From Hyperoodon ampullatus (Eukaryota > Chordata > Mammalia > Artiodactyla > Ziphiidae), in assembly GCA_949752795.1 (NCBI GenBank), contig OX457058.1, forward strand, positions 158,413,353 through 158,477,352: 64,000 nt of DNA, given 5' to 3'. Below the pieces are notes generated by a model. It was given only the letters and a program-made list of their open reading frames with translations. It did not search any database and was not told the origin of the DNA. Shown here piece after piece: positions 1-11,712 of the stretch. The position numbers and the translations under genes were made by a program. How positions within the stretch are numbered: position 1 is the first letter of the stretch; every line of letters starts with the position of its first letter.

Positions 1-439
1 CACTTGGTGCCCAATAAATACATAGCAATGGAAGGAAGAGGGGCTGTCTGTGAGGTCTTGACCCATGCCAGGGTCATCACTAGCTTTATAGCAAATATCT
101 ATTGAATTAAATGCTTTAACTCTCCTATTGCTTAAATAACAGGTTGAGACTGTTACTTTTGCTTTCAATAAGTCTTAGAGGAAAAGTCAACCCACACGAT
201 TCAGAGGGGAAGAACAAAGTCGATACAGCAAACAATATACAGGGAAGGAATACTGTATTACCTTCCCTGCATCCCTCCCCTGCTACTTGGGGTAACAGCA
301 TCACAACTGAACTTTTCTCCTCTCATGCATGTCTTTCTGAAGTGTCCGTGAAGGTGCCCCACCCAGGATGCATATGACCCAAGAAAAGTCAGATTCTTGT
401 TGGAAATTTTGAATGGACTAACTCAAGTGCAGGAAAGTG
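1..439. other. no recognised feature
   Basis: Unique-looking sequence without a convincing coding frame or a repeat I recognise. Confidence 0.5.
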
Positions 440-1016
440 GTGGGAGCTGAGTTATTCAGATGGAAGCACCCTGAAGAGTCTGCACATAGGTCCTTGCTGA
501 CTTGAGCCTGAAGGATGCTAAGGTTCCCGACCATCTGTGGGAGACAGCAAAAATGGCCACAGCTTCTTCCTTCCTCTATCCATGCTCTTGGGCAGTCCCC
601 CAAACCTCGCCACATTGACTCTGAGCTAGGGCATGTGATTACATTGACTCTGAGCTACAGCATGTGATTTGCTTTAGTCAAGATCAAATACATCACTAGC
701 AGAAGCTTGAAAAGTGCTTGCATGCTGCGGCTTGCCCTCTTTTGCTCTACTTGGAACCCCAAGACCATCATTCAAACAAGCCTACAGGGAGATGAGTGAC
801 CACATGGAGAAGTAAGGCGCCCTAGCCAACCAGGCAGCTGATCGCAGACGCATGAGTGAGCGCCTAAGGAGATCAGCTCAGCCTAGTATAGACAGGGAAT
901 TGCTCAAGCTTGCCCAGATTGCTGATTTGCAGCATCTTGAGCTAATAAACAAATAGTTGTTTAGGGGGGCCACTAGTTTTCAGGGTGGTTTGTAACATAG
1001 TAAAAGCTGATACACC
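440..1016 (+). mobile_element. MLT1-like MaLR LTR (degenerate)
   Basis: The right half runs through a CACATGGAG segment, an AATAAAC polyadenylation-like signal and a terminal stretch ending in GCTGATACA, in the order expected of an MLT1 LTR. The left boundary is poorly defined. No internal MaLR sequence is seen, so it is a solo LTR or fragment. Confidence 0.6.
612..669 (+). repeat. 29-bp tandem duplication inside the LTR
   Basis: Two adjacent 29-bp units, 612-640 and 641-669, both begin ACATTGACTCTGAGCTA and end GCATGTGATT. They differ at about two bases, which indicates a local duplication after the LTR inserted. Confidence 0.9.
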
Positions 1017-1444
1017 AACTTCCTGAAGCTTGAGTTTTCAGCTTTTCTTCTGATTCTGTAAACAATTATATCCTTAAAATAAATTCCTTTCACTTAAAGG
1101 TAGTACAGTTGGCTTCTGTTCCTTGCAATCCAAGCTCCTTAGCAACCAGGCGGAAGACAGATGAAAAGATCTTTGTAGGAACCATGGGCAGACATAAATT
1201 CCTAGAACCTTCCAAACTTGTCTGGCTACTGAGCAAAAATATTTCCATTTTATTGCTCCTCTTTACTCTCCCTTGCTCTTTTCACAAGGAAATAGAACAG
1301 TATTCTTCTTGCTTATATAATACAAGACACTTACTTCGAACTCTGTAAGTTTGGAAGGAAGGAATTTTAAGACTCTCATCCCTAGAATTGTCATCTTTGG
1401 CCCAGGTCACCCTAGGCATAAACAGGTAGCAAGTGGAGAGGCCC
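1017..1444. other. no recognised feature
   Basis: AT-rich unique sequence. A short open frame from 1109 has no recognisable product or splice context. Confidence 0.5.
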
Positions 1445-1680
1445 TGAGGGCATTGTCAAGTGGTCAAGAGTACGGACTCTAGCTTCAGGCTGGGTCATAT
1501 CCTGGCTACTCCAACTCCTCGCTCTGTGACCTTGGGCAAGTTACTTAATGCAGGCTTCAGTTCCCTCAACTCTGAAATAGAGATAATAATAGTACTTACC
1601 TCTTAAGTTGTGGTGAGGACTGAGTTAATGTATTTCACGTTTGCATAGCAAACATTATATAAATATTTAGTAGTGTTATT
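1445..1680 (+). repeat. MIR SINE
   Basis: Shows the diagnostic MIR core order: a 'tggtcaagagtacgg' tRNA-like start, 'tgaccttgggcaagttactt' in the core, then an 'aatagagataataatagta' segment and a 'gtgaggactgagttaat' tail. Plus orientation and nearly full length. Confidence 0.9.
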
Positions 1681-1739
1681 ATCACAATTATTCCTTAGAG
1701 TCCAGGTACCCTTGGGGAAGATTTTGAAAAGAGACATTT

Positions 1740-1960
1740 GGCATTGTGGGAACTTTGATAAAGCCACAGAACAGAAGGTTTTATTTCTAGTCCTGGCTCT
1801 GCCGAAAACCCCCTGTGGTCTTGGGTAAATCTCTCTGTGCCGTTTCCCCATTTAACATGGGATAATCATAATCCCCGTTCTAGTTTGGAAGCAAATATGA
1901 AATAACACATGTAAACATGCTTCTAAACATTCAGAAGTGCTCAACCACTGTTTGGTAAGG
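1740..1960 (+). repeat. MIR-family SINE, diverged
   Basis: Matches the MIR layout weakly: 'tcctggctctgcc', 'cttgggtaaatctctctgtg', 'catgggataatcataat', then 'agtgctcaacca'. It follows the previous MIR in the same orientation. Confidence 0.65.
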
Positions 1961-3985
1961 CCTGTGATTACTTTTCACATAGTGAGGTAGTTTTAGGTTC
2001 CAAGTGAGTCCTACAATTCTTCACGCTGTGGGAGTGGGTCTGAGGTGGGCAGTTATTGCATTTCAGAGATAGAAGACCATAAAAATGCAGAAAGCAGTCT
2101 TGGAATAAAGACTTATTTACAAAGATATTAAACCAAAACTTGTGTGTTGAGAGGCTTGGTTACATATCAGATCGAAGAGGCCATGGCCTTTTCAAAAGTC
2201 TCCCAGAAACTGTTAAGTGTTTCTAAGAAGGGAAATGAAATCAAGTAACTAGAGAACAGAGGAAAGTAGAAGGACAAGAACACTTTCATACCTTTATACA
2301 TCCTGAACTGACAGATGTCCTTTAATTGACTTGCTCCCCAACTGTCCCAGGGACCAAGGTTGAGTGTTCTTTGCCTCAGCTGGGGACAACTCAAGGTTTA
2401 AGGCCCACAGAACCTCATGTCCTCCCATGTGAGTTCATTTTAAAACAAACCATTTTTCATGAATGTTTCAGTCACCAAGTTCTAAAGTAAATAAATTTTG
2501 TTTCTATAATACAAAGAAGGTAAAACTTTTTGATAATTTTAAGAAAGAAGTTGTATTTTAGAAAACTTGGATGGTGCAGAAACACAGACAATTGAAAGCA
2601 CCTGAATCTTGCTGCCACCTGAGATGATTGATGTCACCATCATAGTGTGCTTCCTTCAAGCTCTCTCGTTCTGCACATAACACATTCACGAACACACACC
2701 TCTCTACAAAGTAGGGATTATTCTGCATATGCAGTTTTAGGGCCTAGGTGTTTTGGCTTAATGTTCTCAGATGAGAATTTTCATGGGACACCATCCAAAA
2801 CAAGTAAGTGCCAGTAATTGCTGGCAGGGTCTGACAGAGCTGTTAGTATGAGCATTATGTTTGCTAAAAGAGTTTGAACTGCAGAGCATGAAAATATATT
2901 AATTCCAGTTCATATATTCAATGTCTAGCCGCCTCAGGGGGAATATTCAGAAATTCCATATCAGGGGGGATATGCAGGAAAGTAATAAGAAAGTATGACA
3001 CTGGATGAAGGATGATCAATGCTGATGATTTGTTTCATGAAGTAAATTTGACTCCTGTTGACATTTAAAGTCAGGGACTGAAGTAGTCAGGGATGAGGTA
3101 ATGGGATTAGGACTTCTATCTCCAAACCTAAAGTGTCTTGCCTCTCCGTGACACACAGAGATGTTGACAAACATGCTGCCTTCCATTCTGTAAAAACAGT
3201 AACTTTTGTGTCCTCACTGAGGGCCTTTCCTGGGGGTCATAATGAATCTCTTCTGCAGCTGGACACACAGCCGGCTGATCGGTACACGTGGTTACTTGTT
3301 GCCTCTTCTTCTTTGCATATATGACAGAAGTCAGGTGAAGGACATAAAGCCAGAAGCATCAGCCCACCTCTAAGCCAGAATCTCAGTTACATCATAGGGT
3401 GGGGCGCACAACCTAAAACACTGAGGTTTGCTGCCTCAAAGACTTTTTAAAAGCATGCCATATAGCATAGGAATTGCTATCCTATCTTTAAGAGCAGACT
3501 GTGGTAAATACACTAGTCAGCATGGATTTAATAAAGGTTGTTAGCAAATAAAGAATAAATAGTCCCAAAAATATTTAAAGAGGAAGAATGTACTCTAAAT
3601 CCTTAAGATTTCTGATTAAGATTAAGAGGGGTTAGGAGTGTGTATGAGGAGATAGGTACAAACTGTCTTTAGAATCAGGGCGAAACTGAGTCAGGGAAAG
3701 AGATCTTTATGGTGTTAGTTTTTCTTCAAAGCATTTAATTTGGGATTGGATTATCTAACCCTACCGAGCCCATGGGGACTTTTGGAGTGTGTCTGGAGTA
3801 CTCTGGTGATTTCAGGAGTAGACTTTGGGTTTTAGGGCAGGAGAGGTTGCTGGAAGGAGAGAGGATAACAGCTCACCATGGCCACCACCTCCAAGACAAC
3901 AGCAGTGGCAAAGCTGACACTCACCAGTCACGTATCACATGTCATGTATCAACTGTCAGGTGCTCTGCCTAGGCCTGTACCAAAA
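1961..3985. other. no recognised feature (2 kb unique sequence)
   Basis: Mixed-composition unique DNA. Short open frames at 2167-2394 (minus) and 3133-3324 (plus) lack splice-site context or a recognisable product. No repeat family was recognised. Confidence 0.5.
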
Positions 3986-4160
3986 CCATCTCATTTGATC
4001 CTGGAGACACCTACATGAGGTGGCTCCTACCATTATCCCTATTCTATTGATGGGGACACAGGCATAGAGGGTAGATGACTAAATCAATGTCACAGACAAG
4101 CAAGTGGTCGCGTTAGGATCTAAACCTCGGAGGTTCGAATTCACAACCCTCAGCTTGACC
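3986..4160 (-). repeat. MIR SINE
   Basis: Reverse-complement MIR: 'attatccctattctattgatgg' followed by a degenerate 'agacaagcaagtgg' and 'ggttcgaattc'. Immediately followed by a second MIR in the opposite orientation. Confidence 0.75.
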
Positions 4161-4162
4161 CC

Positions 4163-4375
4163 TCCCGTATACTGCAGCTCAGTGTCTTTAGAACTATCTA
4201 ATCTTGAACAAGTAACCCAATTTCTGTCTCAGTTTCCTCGCTTTTAAAGAGGATAATAATAATCTAGTCTATCTACCACAGTACGGTTGTGAGAACCAAA
4301 TGAGACACGTGAATGCATGCGACTGCCATCTGTAGAATACGGCATGCTCTACAGTTTAAATTATTTTTATTATTA
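4163..4375 (+). repeat. MIR SINE
   Basis: Plus-strand MIR: 'tcttgaacaagtaaccca', 'ctcagtttcctcgctttta', 'gaggataataataat', 'gttgtgagaaccaaatgaga'. Forms a head-to-head pair with the MIR on its left. Confidence 0.85.
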
Positions 4376-5764
4376 CTGATGAAAGGAAGAGAAAGAGAGT
4401 ACTGATTTCTTCATTTTGAGGGTTTGGGTTTTTTATTTTGTCTTAGTATAAAAGTTTTAATTTTAACAATCAACATAAGGCAATGAAAATAACTGATATG
4501 CACTAGTAGGTACATTAAGTATTGATAAAAAGCAGAAAACACTCTCTGTATCAGGAACCTGTGATTAAGAAAGAAAAAAAAAATAGTGATTATTTTGACA
4601 GGACAGTGACTTAGAATAGCTCCTTGTGGGGCTTGGTAACTCTGGTGATAAAGCTCCTCTAACTGCTAACGGACAAGTGACACTTCCCTTTCCGGAAATG
4701 GAAATGAACTCTCAAGGATTTGTGACTCTGCAGATAATGACTTCCTGCTCCACAAAAACAAAGCCCAGCCGCTGAAATAACAACCTTTCTCTGGTCCCTA
4801 TTCAACATCCTGGGGCTGCCATTCTTAGTCTGGTCTGAAGGAGGCTTCTCCAGCTCCAGGCCTCTAAAGCCTCACTGTTCCAGAGACGGACAAAAATGCC
4901 AGAATTTAAAAGCCAAGGTGAGAAAGAGTCACCTCTGGGCAAAGTCACGCCGCACTCAGACTTGATCTGTTGGAAGTCATTCAACTCCCAAGCAGGCCTG
5001 GAGTCCCTGGTCCATACCTCTATCACAGCACACACAGGCAGGATCTCTTTGTGTTTATTTTCCAAATATGGCCAGTAAGTTCCTAGAGAAGAGAAGCTAC
5101 ATAAAAGCCTTTTGAACTGAATTGCACTAGGGACTTCATCTAGGAACCCAATGTTGGGCCAGAGGGAAAAAGTGAGCCTCTCCTGAAATTAAATGATAAA
5201 AGGATCAACAACAAAGAAGAGTTTAGTCATCCACCAATGGTTTGTGAATGTGCTGCTCTCAGAGATTTAGGAAACACCTAAAACCAATCAAAGGTGACTT
5301 GGATATAATTTCAGAGAGATTTGATAGGAGTGAGTCTAAAGTCTACTATTCATAATCTAATTACATAGAAGTTTAAAAACTTTTTTTTAAACACAAATAA
5401 TCCATGTCCATTGAAGAAAATTTGCAAAATACAGAAAAGTGAAAAAAATAATAAAAAGCACCCCAAGTTCCACCTTTACCACCAAAATATGAGACATCTG
5501 TGCTGTTATGAAGGTTGATGAAGGAGAAAATGAAAATAACAGCCAGAAGGGTTCAAAAGTTAACTGTCATGTGACACTAAACCATGTATAGTACTAGGAT
5601 CTGGTGGTCACTTTCATATACATGCCTGGACTTCCGTCCTCTTAGGCAACTCCTCTTCACCTCTCAGGAATATTATGAAAGTTATCCATACATGCACAGA
5701 ATAGTGCTGTACAAGAATATACTGTGACACCATCTCAAAAAATTAAGAAAAGGTATCTAGTAAA
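4376..5764. other. no gene; possible small old L1 remnant at 5380-5475
   Basis: Unique DNA. At 5380-5475 an A-rich stretch ('gaagaaaatttgcaaaatac', 'agaaaagtg') resembles an old L1 3' segment but is too short to assign. Overlapping frames on both strands near 4800-5078 have no exon hallmarks. Confidence 0.45.
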
Positions 5765-6115
5765 ATTTAATACCCATTAGTAATAAAAACTTGCAGCATA
5801 CTAGGAATGGAAGAGAACTCTTCAATCTGATAAAGGGCATGTATCGCAAAAAGCTCAGCTAACATCGTAACGGTGAAATATTGAATGCTTTCATCCAAGC
5901 TCACCACTCTATTCCATGTTGTACTAGAGTCCTTAGGCATCGCAGCAAGGTAATGAAAGGGAATAAAAGAAGCTATATGAATGGCCATATAACACATGAA
6001 AAGGTGCTCAACATCATTAGATACCAGGGAAGGGTAGATGAAGCTACAATGAGATACTACACATCCACTAGAATGGCTTAGAAAGTGTGATAACAAAACA
6101 CCACTACAGTGATAA
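5765..6115 (+). mobile_element. Ancient L1 fragment (ORF2 region), internally deleted
   Basis: Diverged but recognisable L1 ORF2 text. One block ('gataaagggcatgta', 'agctaacatcgtaacgg') comes from the reverse-transcriptase region. It is joined to a later block ('cacatgaaaaggtgctcaac', then 'caatgagatactacacatcc') from near the ORF2 end, so several hundred bases are missing between them. No open frame survives. Confidence 0.75.
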
Positions 6116-6194
6116 ACATAAGTGAACTATTTAGACATGCAGCAGCATAATGAATCATTAAACCACCGTCTGAATCTTAAGAGTCCTAACACAC

Positions 6195-6315
6195 CGTCGC
6201 TCACCTTGGTTTCATTCATTCATTTAATCTCATATCAACCCTATAAAGTAGATACTATTATCCCTCTTTTAATAATGAAAAAGATTCATAGAGGAAAAGT
6301 AATCTCCAAGATTTT
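6195..6315 (-). repeat. MIR SINE fragment
   Basis: Minus-strand MIR middle: 'catttaatctcatatcaacc', 'gtagatactattatccctc', then a degenerate 'gattcatagaggaaaagtaa'. Confidence 0.8.
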
Positions 6316-6317
6316 AT

Positions 6318-6353
6318 ATATATATATATAATATATATATATTATATATATAT
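6318..6353. repeat. (TA)n palindromic AT repeat
   Basis: Alternating TA dinucleotides broken by short AA/TT steps. The tract is nearly self-complementary and could extrude as a hairpin. Confidence 0.9.
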
Positions 6354-6354
6354 T

Positions 6355-6850
6355 AGTTCATTCAATATTTACTGAGCACATACTGTTTGCCGACAGGCAG
6401 TGTAGCGTGTGCTGAGGATACAACGTTAGCAAAACTAGACCCAGTCCTTCCTCTACACAGATACTGCCAGGTAATATGATGGGCCTGTCATGAAAAAAAA
6501 AAAATAAGACCGTCACTACCTTTAAGTTCAGAGTCCAGCTGTACACCAGAATCTAACACAACATTGTTAATCAACTATACTTTAATTAGAAAAAAAAATT
6601 TTTTTAATAAGTTCAGAATCTAGCAGAAGAAACTGGCAGATAACCACTTACGGTGCAGTAAAAGCAATTACAAATTAACACAAAGTGTTCTTACAGGTAT
6701 ATGCAAAGTGCTGTGTGTACTCAAAAAGGGAAATGACTGATAATTCTGCAGAGTTGATTGAAGCCAACCTGGCAAACATTTGAGCTGGTAATGTAACAAC
6801 AGACAGAATGCCTTCAGGCACTGAGGTAGAGTGGAAGGACTTGATTTGTA
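6355..6850 (-). repeat. L2 LINE 3' end, interrupted by a tiny L1
   Basis: Starts with 'ttcattcaatatttactgag', then 'gaggatacaacg' and 'gacccagtccttcc', the reverse complement of the L2 3' end. Less conserved L2-like sequence resumes after the 69-bp insertion at 6540-6608 and fades by about 6850. Confidence 0.75.
6524..6624 (+). mobile_element. Severely 5'-truncated L1 (69 bp) with target-site duplications
   Basis: The inserted segment 6540-6608 has the cetartiodactyl L1 3' end ('ctaacacaacattgttaat', 'caactatactttaattag') and an A/T-rich tail. It is flanked by a 16-bp duplication, 'aagttcagagtccagc' (6524-6539) and 'aagttcagaatctagc' (6609-6624), with two mismatches. The duplication and tail mark target-primed reverse transcription that stopped after only about 50 bases. 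Confidence 0.85.
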
Positions 6851-6884
6851 CACCTGGCTAAGATGCCTGCTCAGGATTCACATT

Positions 6885-7010
6885 TGTGAAATGTGAGTAC
6901 CCAACAACTTGAAGGGTTGTTGTGAGAACTGGAAATAATACCTGTAAAGATCTAAGCACATGCAGAAGAAACTCAATTCACAGTAGCTTCTAGTTTTGGA
7001 ACAAATCACG
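6885..7010 (+). repeat. MIR SINE 3' part
   Basis: 'gggttgttgtgagaactgga', 'aataatacctgtaaagatct', 'aagcacatgcag' match the MIR 3' half. Confidence 0.65.
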
Positions 7011-7889
7011 GGTGACAGTCATCTTGCTAATATACATCTCCTGCTGTAAATCTGTGTCAATCCCAGAAAGTCTCACCTCTCAATACAAGAATATGATTCA
7101 CTTTCTGAGGCTGAAAAGCTTAAGACTATATCTTAAACCCATGGCAATCTGCTGGCTTTTGACCTTTCTCTTCATCTGAACATGACCTGAGCCCCAATAT
7201 ATGAGACTGTGGGTAAAGTAGAGTTGGCTGTCTCAGTTAGACTGGCTTATGGAAGGTTAGAGGCTGGGACCCAGAAACATTCGGACCAGTGGGAGTAGCA
7301 GCCACTCTGCACTGTGCCTCTGTGCACAAAACCACTCAGAACATACACTTTATCAGCTGTCTCCTCTGTGCCCAGCTCACAGCAACGCTCACTTTAATCT
7401 GCATCAGATACCCCTATCGGTCTACAAATTCCAGAACAGGGGTTAGCAATAAGTATTAAATTAATCTGAGAGAGACAGCCCGTAAGGGAAGGACCAAAAT
7501 GACAGAACTTTTTCGATACCACAGAGGCTCTTCCCGTGGTGCCTGCATCCAAGATTTTAATATAGATAATGCAATAGGCCCAGTATCCTTCCTGGTGGCA
7601 CAGCGCACAGGTTAGTGCGGCTGAACATTGAGGCATCTACAAAACAAGAGCTCAGAAGTTGTTTGCAAGGCTGACCAGCTCTTTATTGACATTTCCAGTC
7701 AGAGTAGAATAATTACAGCAAGAGCGACCGCAGTGCTGACCTCTCTTAACCACATGGGTTTATATGTGCACAGCTGACTGACAAACTGACGCAGAAGGGT
7801 GTCTGCATGGTTTAATCATCAGGGCAAACACTGCAAATGACTCTACAAGGAGCACGGCACACGGAGAAAGAGGGGCTCGCACTGCATCA
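7011..7889. other. no recognised feature
   Basis: Unique sequence. The minus-strand open frame at 7394-7636 has no recognised product. Confidence 0.5.
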
Positions 7890-8075
7890 CAGTGCACTGT
7901 GGCTGTGGGCGGCGCTGGGCAAGTTACATAGAGCTCTCCAAGCCTCAGCTTCCTCGCCTATAAAGTGGGATGATGCTCTGCAGGATGTTACATCATGTAG
8001 ACAGGTGCCTGGCACAGTGCCTTGTGTGTAGTGGACACCTAGTAAATGGTCATTTCTGTTACTGTAACTAATGTA
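7890..8075 (+). repeat. MIR SINE
   Basis: 'gctgggcaagttacatag', 'cctcagcttcctcgcctata', 'aaagtgggatgatg', 'ggtgcctggcacagtgcctt' and 'acacctagtaaatgg' follow MIR order. Confidence 0.88.
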
Positions 8076-8194
8076 AGGCATGGTCGTCTATAGTTTGGGG
8101 GGAGCCAAGGGAAAGATATATGCTAAGAGTAGATTATTTTGTTGGATAGAGGCCATGTTAAATGGCTTTTAGCCTGTGTACATGGAGTTCAGTG

Positions 8195-8198
<4 letters not shown>

Positions 8199-8226
<28 letters not shown>

Positions 8227-8249
8227 CTGTGTCTGTGTGTGTGTGTGTG
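8199..8249. repeat. (TG)n microsatellite
   Basis: About 25 TG units with two TC interruptions, followed by a short GA run. Confidence 0.97.
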
Positions 8250-8344
8250 ACACAGAGAGAGAGAATATGAGAATATGTACTAAGTGAGTGGAGGATATCA
8301 GAAGAGAAGGGAAAAAAAGCTTTAAGAAACACGTACGTCTTGTT

Positions 8345-8710
8345 CCTAGACCATAAGCTATTTGAAAGCAAGGTCTCTGCTTTATTTTATTTCACTTTCA
8401 GCCCTGTTTTTTATTTTTTAATTTTTTTTTTTGTGGTACGCGGGCCTCTCACTGTTGTGGCCTTTCCCGTTGCGGAGCACAGGCTCCGGACGCGCAGGCT
8501 CAGCGGCCATGGCTCACGGGCCTAGATGCTCCGCGGCATGCGGGATCCTCCCGGACCGGGGCACGAACCCGTGTCCCCTGCATCGGCAGGCGGACTCTCA
8601 ACCACTGCGCCACCAGGGAAGCCCCCTCAGTCCTGTTTTTAGTCACTGTTCCATGCTCCATCAGAATCTACCATAACGCCTGGCACCCAGCAGGCACTCG
8701 GTAAACATTT
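8345..8710 (+). repeat. L2 LINE 3' end split by a CHR SINE
   Basis: 'gaccataagctatttgaaag', 'caaggtctctgc' on the left and 'cgcctggcacccagcaggca', 'ctcggtaaacatttcc' on the right are consecutive parts of the L2 3' end. The CHR copy at 8412-8626 separates them. Confidence 0.75.
8412..8626 (-). mobile_element. CHR SINE, young type
   Basis: T-rich tail, then the reverse complement of the full CHR body ending 'accagggaagcccc'. Flanked by a 14-bp duplication, 'tcagccctgttttt' (8398-8411) and 'tcagtcctgttttt' (8627-8640). The pol III A box (TGGCGCAGTGG) and B box (GGTTCGTGCC) are intact on the minus strand. Non-autonomous and mobilised by L1. Confidence 0.97.
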
Positions 8711-9024
8711 CCTGGACCAGGCGCTGCACTCTCACTTGCAGGTGTGGCTGTGACTAAACACAGGAAAAGGAAGCCAGCGGTGGTGGTGAGGGACACTTGC
8801 CAAGCAGTGGCTCTGACACGCAGAAGTGCCCTTTGTCCCAGCAGTTGAGTCACTGTACCACTGCACTGGCGCACTGTGACAGGTTCCATTCACAACAACA
8901 ATGACATGAGGTCATTCCCCCAACAAAGCAATAAACCCCAGATGAAGGCTCCAAATCCTAACACAGGTCACCCTCTACGTTAATGAGCAGATCAGGCGCA
9001 TTAAATACTTTATCGTTCCACTCT

Positions 9025-9178
9025 GGACTAGGTGTTCCATATACACTGTTCCCATTAATCCTCAGGACAGCCCTATGGGAGGTAGCAGTCATAGCTGATG
9101 GGTAAGAAAATGAAATTCACAGGGGTTAAGTAACTGGCCTGAGGTCAAATACTTCACCAGGTTTCAAACCAATGCCCT
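9025..9178 (-). repeat. MIR SINE
   Basis: 'cccattaatcctcaggacag', 'ccctatgggaggtagcagtc', 'gggttaagtaactggcctga' and 'gtttcaaaccaatgccc' give reverse-complement MIR. Confidence 0.88.
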
Positions 9179-9179
9179 T

Positions 9180-9345
9180 TTCACATACTTGAAGTAGAAT
9201 ACACATACAGAAAGGTGTGCATAAGTGTATAACTAAATAAATTTTCACAAACTGAGCACATTCATGTAACCACCACCCAGATAGGAAACAAGTCCCCTGT
9301 ACTCCTTTCTCATCACTCCCCTCCTCCAAAGGTAGCCAATACACT
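9180..9345 (-). mobile_element. Ancient L1 3' fragment (L1ME/L1M-like)
   Basis: 'aattttcacaaactgagcac' and 'tgtaaccaccacccagatag' match a segment seen again in a longer copy at 9835-10800. This copy is short and isolated. Confidence 0.65.
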
Positions 9346-9514
9346 CACAACTCTATATGAGTTTTACCCAGAACGCTCGACGACAATCTCTCCTCCCATT
9401 GGATCCTTAGGTTTTTCTTATGTGTACCACCCATCTGGAATTTCCCAATACTCTCTTGTAGTGTCAACTATTTGTTCCTTTACGTATCTTGTCTTTTTAA
9501 TTATTACTATAAAT

Positions 9515-9590
9515 TCCTTGAGGCCAGGGTTTTTATACTTTTTTACATCCCCCTAGCACATCTAGTATGGAGCAATTACTCCAAAATACA
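9515..9590 (+). repeat. L2 LINE 3' end fragment
   Basis: 'aaattccttgaggccaggg' followed by 'ccccctagcacatctagtat' resembles the L2 3' end. Confidence 0.6.
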
Positions 9591-9619
9591 TGTACCTAAC
9601 AGTTATTTTCTGCTTTCTA

Positions 9620-9800
9620 CACACATCTGATGATATTTTAAGCACTTTACCTGATTTCATTTAATCCTCCCAACAACCCAATCATCTCCCTTTTACATAT
9701 GACGAAACTGAGGCATAAAGAAGTAACTGGCCCAAGGTCACACAGGGAGGGATGGAGTAAGGTTCAAACTCAGGCATCATTACTCCAGGGCATGCATGGA
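9620..9800 (-). repeat. MIR SINE
   Basis: 'aagcactttacctgatttca', 'tgacgaaactgaggcataaa', 'ctggcccaaggtcacacagg' and 'ggttcaaactcaggc': well-preserved reverse MIR. Confidence 0.93.
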
Positions 9801-9834
9801 TTGGGGGCCTCTCACGATTTTGTCCCCTTTTCAT

Positions 9835-10800
9835 AAATTGTGTCCTAAAGTATAAAACACATGTAGAAAGAAAACCACATAAATCACACATTTAAAGTTC
9901 AACAAGTTTTCACAAAGTGAAGACACTTAGGTAACTTACACCTAGATCAAGAGACAACATGGCCAACACCCCAGAAGACCCCTTCACGCCCCATCCCAGT
10001 CACTAAATACCCACCCCAGGGTACCCACTATCCTGATTCCTAACACCATACATTAGTTTACCTGTTTTTAAACTATATAAATGGATCATACAGTATGTCC
10101 TCTTTATATTCATGAGAGTCATTCATTCTGTTGCATGTGGCATGATTAATGTGTATTTTGGTGTTGTATTCAATTGTGTGAATGTGACATAATTTATCCA
10201 TTCTGGTGTTATTAGACAGTTGATAGATTCTAGATTTGCATAACTGTAGCTAGTGCTTCTGTGAACATTCTTAATGTCTGTTGGCATATGCATGTATTTT
10301 TCTTGGGTACATACCCAGGAGTGGAACTGTTCTGTCCTTGAGTATGCAAAGTGACCACATCAGTTTACATTCTCATTTGCAGTGTTTGAGAGTTCTGGTT
10401 GCTCTACATCTTTGCCACTTGATATTGTCCATTATTTTCAGTTTAGCTATGCTGGTGGATGTGTAGTTGCAACATATTGTGGCTTTAATTGGGCTTTCAC
10501 TGATGACAAGTGACAGTGTACACCTTTTCATATGTTTATTGGCCATTTGGATATCCTCTCTGTGAAGCACCTTTTCAAGGCTTTTGCCGATTGAGTGGTC
10601 TGCTGTTTTGTAGAAGTTGATTTGTAGGAGTTCTTTATATATTCTGGATATGAGTTTTTTGTCAGATGTATCTATTGTACATATCCTCTTTCACGCTGTG
10701 GCTTATCTTTAACTCTCTTAATAGTATCTACTGACTAACAGACAGTCTTAATGTAGTCTAATTTATCAGGGTTTTTTTCCTTTATAGTTAGTACTTTTGG
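9835..10800 (-). mobile_element. Ancient L1 3' end (ORF2 tail and 3' UTR), decayed
   Basis: On the minus strand a stretch near 10520-10570 encodes an L1 ORF2-like segment (EDIQMANKHMKRC), also present in the full-length L1 of this window. The 'cacctagatcaagagacaac' and 'ctatataaatggatcataca' blocks come from its 3' UTR. Many substitutions and stops mark an old mammalian L1. Confidence 0.8.
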
Positions 10801-11700
10801 GGTCTTGTTTAACATGTGCTTTTTTTTAGGGACTGCCTCATTAGAGATTCCCTAGTGGGACTAGCAGTCAAGGTTCCCTGCCCTCCTGTAGCCACATGAG
10901 CTAAGCTAAGCCACTGCAAAGCTCTTTCCCTGGAATTCGACTCTTTTTTGAAAATAAAATTGAAGATGGTTATCACTCACTCATGACAATGGTAGCACTG
11001 GAAGAAACCATCTGCAAGTCCTTGTCAAAGACCCAAGTGCTGTTCTAGCTCCTGTCCTTTCTGCGTCTCGCTTTTCGGTTTGATTTCTTAGCCTTTCCTT
11101 CAATTCTATGAGCACACCCCCCTCCCCAATCCCCATATCCTTTCAATAAACCCTCCTTTTTTATTTGTAATTAGCCAGAATCTACTTCTGTTGCTTGCAA
11201 ACAAAAAAATCCTATCGATTCCTTTCTTCGCTCTCTCTCTTTTTATATATGGCACTAAGCAGAGAAGTACAGCTTGATCCGTTTCACACACGTTCATGAT
11301 TACAGTATAATTTTTGAAAGCTATGAGCTTTCTGGCATCCCAGAGCTGGCTCTGCCTTGATGCTCACCACATTAGGAAAAACAATGGCATTTTCAACTCA
11401 TTGGCTCTTAGGGAAATGAAGAAGGGGAAATCTAGCTAAAACTGGACATTCTCCAGTAAAGCTGACAATAAAAAGGTACAATAGGGCATGAACCCCTTAA
11501 CAAATTATCAAGCAAAGGCAGCTCTGTAGCTGTGCCTAAGCATGATAATTACTATCTCTTCTAGCTGGTAGGTATAATAACGAGCACTGATAATTTAAAT
11601 GGAACAGCAAACGATACTTTGGTGGAATATTGTTTAAATAAGGAGCACTTCTAAAAACCAAATTTATCCTGAAAAGCCAATCTACAGAAACACTGTTAAA
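10801..11700. other. no recognised feature
   Basis: Unique sequence, AT-rich after 11100. No coding signal. Confidence 0.5.
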
Positions 11701-11712
11701 ACTGGAAGGGTG

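Noticed and set aside
8412..8626. tRNA gene suggested by A and B boxes
   Set aside because: The boxes belong to the tRNA-derived head of a CHR SINE. No cloverleaf with a normal acceptor stem is preserved.
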